From a virus: DNA of 35,533 nucleotides. The DNA is taken from IMG/VR virus record IMGVR_UViG_3300027971_000009, positions 1 through 35,533 of that record; one strand, 5' to 3'. Positions 30,361 through 35,533 of this stretch are shown here, in pieces. Both the position numbers and the translations under genes were made by a program. The number at the start of each line of letters is the position of its first letter. The first letter of the stretch is position 1. The notes beneath the pieces were generated by a model, which was not told where the DNA came from, did not search any database, and saw nothing but the letters and a program-made list of their open reading frames with translations.

Positions 30361-31991
30361 TTAACAGAATCTTGAGTAGTGATTCTATTTAAATCTTGAG
30401 TAAGTATAAATGGTTCATCTTGATTGTCTAATATGGATGGTAAACAATCAGCATCTGAGTCACCACATTGTACCTTAACAACCTTATTCTCTTTCTCAAC
30501 TAAATCAATTGCAAATGAACCTAAGTATGTATCAGCATCTGACCAATCAATCGTAGGGAATGCATTATCTTGTGGAAACATCAATACACCATTGACATAG
30601 CAATTGTCATAGTAGAAGATGGTAGATAAAAAGTCAAGAACATATTCGGGTAGTCTGCCAAAGTAATAAGTCCATTGCTTTAATCTGTTGACATAGTTTG
30701 CTGACCATTGACCTGATGCATATCTAAAGGTATTAGCATTGGTCACGTATTGAGCCTTAGACCTTCTGCCTTCAAGTCTTATCATAGGTAAGAATGATGA
30801 ACCACCAAAGGCAAGATTAAACTGGTCTTGTGCGTTACAACCTTCTATCTTAAAATATTTGCAAGAATCATTATAGTCACCAATTGTAAGTATGTCACTA
30901 TACATATCCCATTGGATATCATTATCTTCTATCTGTATCTCAACAAGTTTAATGATTGCATTAGATGGCTCACCGCCAAACTCAATAACTAATATTTCAA
31001 GTGGGTTGTTGCCATTGGCAGCTATAAGAATAGTTTGGTATCCAGTTCCAGTAATTTGTACTTGGTTACTTCCAATCTTAGCAAAGATTCTAACATTACT
31101 ACGTGACTCAATAAATATGCTTACATAGTATTGTAAACCATCACATAGTTGATTTCCATTAGAGGTAATGGTTGCAATTTGAGATTCAAGTAATACAAAC
31201 TCTGCTTGACCTTCACTTAGTGTAATAGTACCAGTACCGCTTGTAATCCACCCATCAACACCTATTCTTGGTGAACTTCTAAATACACCATTAAAGACAA
31301 ATGATTGACCACAAGTATTACTACAAAAGTCAGTCATTGCCAAACGATAGCAACCAGCACCTATCTCAACATCAGTCAAATCAAATGCAGTAGTTATCTT
31401 ATTATCTTTTAATGTGTATGTAGGATTAATAAAATCAATTGTTTCTAAGGTTGTTGAATCCACAATACCAACCTTCATTTGATTAATTGATGCTAAACCA
31501 TCTACCAATATATATTGACTCAAGCATCCCACCCAACCTATCTCACCACTATTGGTAAAGAATCGTAATGTGATACTATCATTAGTCATTGTGGGGTTAG
31601 CAAAATACAAGGTATAAGTACCAGCTAATGTGATTTGATATGTTGATGAACCATCAACACTAACATTCAATACACCCTCTTCAAATGTTGGTATAGTAAA
31701 TGTAACTTGGTAAAGTTGGAATATGAACTGAGTTCTAAGATAAACAACATAGTTACCAGCCTCACCAATACTACATACTTTATTATCTGCATTTTCCCAA
31801 ATACCAGTAAATGTATCATAGGTAAATAACCTTGATGTGGTACAAGGTGTTGACTCAACTTGATAGAATATTTGGTCATTAAAGTCTATCAACTGCTTGT
31901 AGTCACTACTTCCGCATTCCTCACAAAGAGTCTGTATTTCATCTTGTGAATGAAAAATAATAGGCTGATTTGGTATTGATATGTAACTCAT
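30336..31991 (-). CDS. large tail/baseplate protein with a carbohydrate-binding-like domain
   Basis: This 551-aa protein is Cys-containing and beta-rich throughout (SQDEIQTLCEECGSSDYKQL at the start). The middle part (about 230-360) has the jelly-roll-like flow of carbohydrate-binding modules: YYVSIFIESRSNVRIFAKIG, VQITGTGYQTILIAANG, IIKLVEIQIED. The C-terminal part has QWTYYFGRLPEYVLDFLSTI. It is coupled to the previous tail gene by a 4-nt overlap. A distal tail or adsorption role is inferred from location and domain type. Confidence 0.65.
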   Translation of the reverse strand: MSYISIPNQPIIFHSQDEIQTLCEECGSSDYKQLIDFNDQIFYQVESTPCTTSRLFTYDTFTGIWENADNKVCSIGEAGNYVVYLRTQFIFQLYQVTFTIPTFEEGVLNVSVDGSSTYQITLAGTYTLYFANPTMTNDSITLRFFTNSGEIGWVGCLSQYILVDGLASINQMKVGIVDSTTLETIDFINPTYTLKDNKITTAFDLTDVEIGAGCYRLAMTDFCSNTCGQSFVFNGVFRSSPRIGVDGWITSGTGTITLSEGQAEFVLLESQIATITSNGNQLCDGLQYYVSIFIESRSNVRIFAKIGSNQVQITGTGYQTILIAANGNNPLEILVIEFGGEPSNAIIKLVEIQIEDNDIQWDMYSDILTIGDYNDSCKYFKIEGCNAQDQFNLAFGGSSFLPMIRLEGRRSKAQYVTNANTFRYASGQWSANYVNRLKQWTYYFGRLPEYVLDFLSTIFYYDNCYVNGVLMFPQDNAFPTIDWSDADTYLGSFAIDLVEKENKVVKVQCGDSDADCLPSILDNQDEPFILTQDLNRITTQDSVNLYYENNL

Positions 31992-34000
31992 CTTAGTATT
32001 CTATTAGACTTTAATTCAAATGATGCTTCTTGTTCTATGATGCTCTTAACATCTAACTTCTTGATGTAACCTTTGATTACTCTAAATGGGTCATCCCATC
32101 TACCAAATGATATTGGTCTTGAAGAGTTATCAAGTATCTGTTCAATCTCATTCATTGTCAATGGTCTTTCAAACTTATAGATTAACCTTCTTATCTCATT
32201 TGGGTCAACTGGTACAAGTTCACTTCTATCAAATGGTCTACCACTACCTTCAAAATATGTCTTATAGCCTTGTAGATTTTCTTTTGCTATCCTTGCAATA
32301 TATGGTATTGATGAATCTACAGATGTGCCACACCAATCAACCTTAATAATGTCACCAGCAACACATACTAAATTATTCCATACTACACTCGTAACATTAC
32401 CACTATTAATAGTCATTATATTAGGTGCGCCACTACGTTCTTGTATTAATGTAGTATCATCACTCTCATATCTTTGTATTTTACATAGAAATGCTGATAA
32501 TGTATCAGGTGAATATGTTGCATAATCTTTTACACATTGTGCGCTGAATGAGTAGATACCATCATATGGTATTACATATCTATCTCCAAAGAAATTATTA
32601 CCATTATCAATTAATTCTTCTGTAAAATCTAAATGACTACCTACCATTGTAGAGTAACATCTTACACCATCAACTGGGTTACCAATAGTAAATTGTTGAA
32701 CAGGGTCTAAAGTATCTTCTATCTCTGCTCTGAAAATTGTAGTATTAGGGTCGAATCCTTGAAGATATTGATATAGTGAGTTAGGATAACCACCAAGCCA
32801 GTTCTCAGCAACTTGTTCATTAATATAGTCAGAATTGTAAACGTGACCACCTACTCCCAATGGGTCACCTTGTGCTGCTAATATTGGATTTGCAAAGCCA
32901 TTCCAAATACTATCAACAAGAACCACATCAGTATCATAATCTTCAGCATCAAATCTAAATATATTTTCAATCACATTAGTGTCAAAGATTATATCACTTG
33001 AACTAAGGTCTAACTTATTAGTCGTGTTACATTCACCAAGCACACCAAATGTCTCATCTCTAAAGCCTCTAAAAGTAGTCTGAGGAAAAGAACATCTCTG
33101 AGTATCATCTCCACATTCAAAGTCATTCAAGAATGGGTCAGAGCCGAAATCAACAGATGCATACAACTGAGTTGAATCATAATTAAATTTAATCTCAGGC
33201 TGATTATATAAATTGACTGATGGTGTTAGTTGTTGAAAGTATGCATACTCTTCAATCCTAAGTAACGGTTTTCCATTTGTTTGTCTCTGAATTACCATAC
33301 CAAGTCTTAATCTTCTATTAAGTGCATTATATAATTTCTCAAAAACTAAGTTGGTATGTATGGCACTATCCGACCTTATTGCTTGACCATTACTTACCAT
33401 CAATGTTTTACCAAATCCATTTGAATCAATTTGATTTCTAAAATAGTCAGATTCAAAATCAACAAGGTTATCACTCATACAACCTACAAGATGTTTAAAT
33501 GCATCGTAGATAGTAATGAATCCAGTATTAGAACTTGTTTGATAAACGTTGGTAGCTGGATTGAATAGATTAACATAATGTATTTCAGGTGGTACTATTG
33601 GTTGTAGATTCTTAGTGATGTTTGAATCACTAAAGAATGGTATTGATTTATTGTTATTAATCTTAGTTGAGAATGAGTCATCATACAACTTGGTAGTAAC
33701 ACTACACCTATCAAGGTCAAATACACATTCACTTACTACGATGTAACCAGTTGTAAGTCTTTTCCAAACACCAGCGCATAGATACTGAACCTCAACATTA
33801 ATTAATGAACATCCACCAGTATCAATTAAGTTAGTATAGATATATTCAAATGCAGCACCAGTAAAGTTAAGGTCATTGTTGAATGATACTATACGTGCAT
33901 TGATGCTTGATTCTTCTGAAATAGTGAAACCAAAGTCATTAGCATTAGTTGGTTGACCATAATCATTACCATCAATTAAGAATCTTATGTCTACTGCCAT
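31988..34000 (-). CDS. large tail protein following the tape measure
   Basis: This 670-aa protein starts inside the last codons of the tape measure gene (10-nt overlap). The N-terminus MAVDIRFLIDGNDYGQPTNA and following strands (CSLINVEVQYLCAGVWKRLT) resemble the first strand-rich domains of distal tail or hub proteins. A later stretch (YEDTLDPVQQFTIGN region to FSAQCVKDYATYSPDTLS) looks like a C1q- or TNF-like trimeric beta domain, and the C-terminus is conserved-looking (RRLIYKFERPLTMNEIEQIL). Location right after the tape measure indicates a distal tail/baseplate hub component. Confidence 0.7.
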   Translation of the reverse strand: MAVDIRFLIDGNDYGQPTNANDFGFTISEESSINARIVSFNNDLNFTGAAFEYIYTNLIDTGGCSLINVEVQYLCAGVWKRLTTGYIVVSECVFDLDRCSVTTKLYDDSFSTKINNNKSIPFFSDSNITKNLQPIVPPEIHYVNLFNPATNVYQTSSNTGFITIYDAFKHLVGCMSDNLVDFESDYFRNQIDSNGFGKTLMVSNGQAIRSDSAIHTNLVFEKLYNALNRRLRLGMVIQRQTNGKPLLRIEEYAYFQQLTPSVNLYNQPEIKFNYDSTQLYASVDFGSDPFLNDFECGDDTQRCSFPQTTFRGFRDETFGVLGECNTTNKLDLSSSDIIFDTNVIENIFRFDAEDYDTDVVLVDSIWNGFANPILAAQGDPLGVGGHVYNSDYINEQVAENWLGGYPNSLYQYLQGFDPNTTIFRAEIEDTLDPVQQFTIGNPVDGVRCYSTMVGSHLDFTEELIDNGNNFFGDRYVIPYDGIYSFSAQCVKDYATYSPDTLSAFLCKIQRYESDDTTLIQERSGAPNIMTINSGNVTSVVWNNLVCVAGDIIKVDWCGTSVDSSIPYIARIAKENLQGYKTYFEGSGRPFDRSELVPVDPNEIRRLIYKFERPLTMNEIEQILDNSSRPISFGRWDDPFRVIKGYIKKLDVKSIIEQEASFELKSNRILR

Positions 34001-35533
34001 TGGTATCTTTGGTCAATTGAATTATTATATTGTCTCTTATCGTTTCTTAAATCTTTTCTTAGACCTTTTAACTCAGCCTCCATAGTCTTTGAGTTAAGAG
34101 TAGCATTAACATTAACACCCATCTCTTTAGATTTATTACCTAACATATAATTCATTATAGCTGGTCTAACATACCTTTCATTGATTAGCTTCTTGAATGC
34201 ATCAGAGGATTGATTTAAGGCATTCAATTCTCTTCTATGGGCAGATGTTTGCTTTCTGTTGACGATATACTCACCTTGCTCTGCTTCTACCATCGTACCA
34301 CCTTCACTATGTCTCTTACCACCAATCTCTCCACCCTTCTCAAACTTAGGTATTGGTTGACTGGCAATGGCTGCTATCTGAATTGCACCAGCAGCACCTA
34401 CTAAGATTGATAGTGGTATGTTTGGTAATGCCTCTGCTACTGCTCTTGCCGTTGATACTACTGCTTGAAATAATGCTAATGCCTTATCCCTATTTGCTTG
34501 TTTTGTTTTCTCAGCAGATATTGCTGCTTGAGTTCTTTTCTCAAGTGCGGCACGTTGCTTAATCTTATCACGTTCTAATGCATCTGAGTCATTGATGGCT
34601 TTTAACTCAGCCTCACTTGATGCAGTTATATCTGATACTCTTTGCTCTGTTGCTTGTTTGCTCAAGTCATTGATACCTGAGAATACACTAACTACTGCAT
34701 TTGCATACTCAAATACCTTATCTAATCGTGCTTGTTGCTCTGCATTTAACTTAGCAGTTGTTTCTGCATTAATCTTAATGACTGCTGCATTATACTCTTC
34801 CTCAGTCATCTTCTTTTTATCCAATGAGTTTATTTGTTTTTGACCCTCGTCTTCAATCAACTTTACTCTTTGGTCATATGTCGATATACCTAAAGTAACC
34901 GCTGCTTGTGCAGTTGCATTCTCAATATCAATACGTTTGTTTGCTTCTACTATCTTAGCTTGAGCAATATCATTGTCAGTCTTAGCAATGATTGCCTTTC
35001 TATCTGCTTCTTTCTGTTCTAATGACTTATTAGAATCTTTGTTAGCATTCAATTCTGCTTCACCTCTTGCACGTATCAATGATAGTTCGTCTTCAAGGGT
35101 AGTAACACCTAACATCTTCTGTAGTTCAAATGCCTGAACTCTAAGATTGTATTGTTCCTGAATACCTTTATTCTTGATGTCAGTAACTTTCTTTTCGTGA
35201 TTGGCAGTTAATAACTCAAGGTCAGCATTAGATGCTTTATTAGCATCAATTAGTGCTTGTAGCTTATTCTTTTCAATCTGAAATGTCTTATCTGCAATCT
35301 TAATCTCTTCTTCAATTGTTGCAGTTCCAGTCACTCTTTTTACCTCAAGTATTTTAACTTCATCTTCAATTGCTTTGTTAGTTGCATCTAATCTAATCTG
35401 AGCAACATTCTCTGCTAATTGGGCATCAATAAGTGCAATGGTTGATGCTCTTAGTTTGGCATTCTCAATACCTGATTTAGCAGCAGCCTTATCTATCTCT
35501 GCTTGTTTGTTAGCTTGGTCAATCTTATTCTGA
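33991..35533 (-). CDS. tail tape measure protein, C-terminal part
   Basis: This is the rest of the tape measure frame; the last 127 bases duplicate the window start. It begins with more coiled coil, then a hydrophobic Gly/Ala segment (ILVGAAGAIQIAAIASQPI). It ends in a tail with FEKGGEIGGKRHSEGGT and EQGEYIVNRKQTSAHRREL, a C-terminal pattern I associate with tape measure proteins of Bacteroidota phages. An internal ATG at 35334 exists but is not the gene start, since the frame stays open upstream through the junction. The stop overlaps the next tail gene by 10 nt, typical of a tightly coupled tail operon. Confidence 0.9.
   Translation of the reverse strand, partial: QNKIDQANKQAEIDKAAAKSGIENAKLRASTIALIDAQLAENVAQIRLDATNKAIEDEVKILEVKRVTGTATIEEEIKIADKTFQIEKNKLQALIDANKASNADLELLTANHEKKVTDIKNKGIQEQYNLRVQAFELQKMLGVTTLEDELSLIRARGEAELNANKDSNKSLEQKEADRKAIIAKTDNDIAQAKIVEANKRIDIENATAQAAVTLGISTYDQRVKLIEDEGQKQINSLDKKKMTEEEYNAAVIKINAETTAKLNAEQQARLDKVFEYANAVVSVFSGINDLSKQATEQRVSDITASSEAELKAINDSDALERDKIKQRAALEKRTQAAISAEKTKQANRDKALALFQAVVSTARAVAEALPNIPLSILVGAAGAIQIAAIASQPIPKFEKGGEIGGKRHSEGGTMVEAEQGEYIVNRKQTSAHRRELNALNQSSDAFKKLINERYVRPAIMNYMLGNKSKEMGVNVNATLNSKTMEAELKGLRKDLRNDKRQYNNSIDQRYQWQ
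35407..35533. repeat. terminal direct repeat (circular closure), right copy
   Basis: This is an exact copy of positions 1-127. It lies inside the tape-measure coding frame, as expected if the window was cut from a circular or circularly permuted molecule at an arbitrary point rather than at a packaging end. Confidence 0.95.

Noticed and set aside
1-35533. temperate phage or prophage
   Set aside because: No integrase, excisionase, repressor or attachment-site pair was recognised. Absence of evidence only, but all genes run in one direction as in many lytic phages.

Overview
This window looks like the complete, circularly closed genome of a tailed, siphovirus-like phage of a Bacteroidota host. 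The last 127 bases repeat the first 127 exactly, so the unique circle is 35,406 bp and the window edge cuts the tape-measure gene in two. Bacteroidota is inferred from promoters of the TTTG/TTG...TAnnTTTG type, the lack of clear Shine-Dalgarno sites, AT-rich sequence, and structural proteins that resemble those of Bacteroidota phages. Every supported gene is on the minus strand, so the genome reads from high to low coordinates and wraps round. No integrase, repressor, tRNA or DNA polymerase was recognised.

Layout in the direction of transcription. (1) Early/replication block, about 15.1 kb down to 5.5 kb: small hypotheticals, an SSB-like protein with an acidic tail ending LPF, a DUF1351-like coiled-coil protein, a PD-(D/E)XK exonuclease-like protein, a VRR-NUC nuclease, a structured RNA with its own promoter, a DnaD-like initiator, DnaB helicase, a PAPS-reductase-like PP-loop protein, tandem small paralogues and a HAD-like phosphatase. 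(2) Packaging, 5.5-3.2 kb: TerS, an HNH homing endonuclease, and TerL. (3) Tail, 3.2 kb through the circle junction to 29.7 kb: structural protein, zinc ribbon, tail chaperone pair, tape measure (about 1,039 aa), two large tail/baseplate proteins and a likely tail tube protein. (4) Glycosyltransferase and methyltransferase, 29.7-28.2 kb. (5) Head, 28.1-21.1 kb: portal, minor head protein, scaffold-like protein, major capsid protein and connector proteins. The capsid gene has its own promoter region and is bracketed by terminators. (6) Fibre and lysis, 21.1-15.2 kb: an 847-aa repeat-containing fibre, a second appendage protein, a T4-type lysozyme, a holin-like protein, membrane proteins and a PAS-HisKA protein that lacks an ATPase domain.

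The most striking observation is in TerL. Its N-terminal 31 codons end inside the Walker A motif. A 41-nt insert follows, with a 9-bp hairpin and GAAA tetraloop and stop codons that close both frames, and the remaining 395 codons resume the motif exactly. The two open frames do not overlap, so an ordinary frameshift cannot join them. Deleting the insert restores GAIRGGKT. The exit codon CGA and the codon before the resume point, CGT, can be read by the same tRNA-Arg(ICG), and a homing endonuclease gene lies immediately upstream. This resembles the translational-bypass arrangement of phage T4 gene 60 beside mobA. A tiny spliced intron, a defective gene or an assembly artefact remain alternatives.

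The second is a roughly 115-nt RNA candidate at 11205-11323. It has its own promoter, two stem-loops whose loops are complementary over 8 nt, and a short U-run at its end. The third is a 17-nt motif, TTTTGA-N4-GCAATAC (plus-strand sense), found only in three intergenic regions, two of them at promoter -33 elements.
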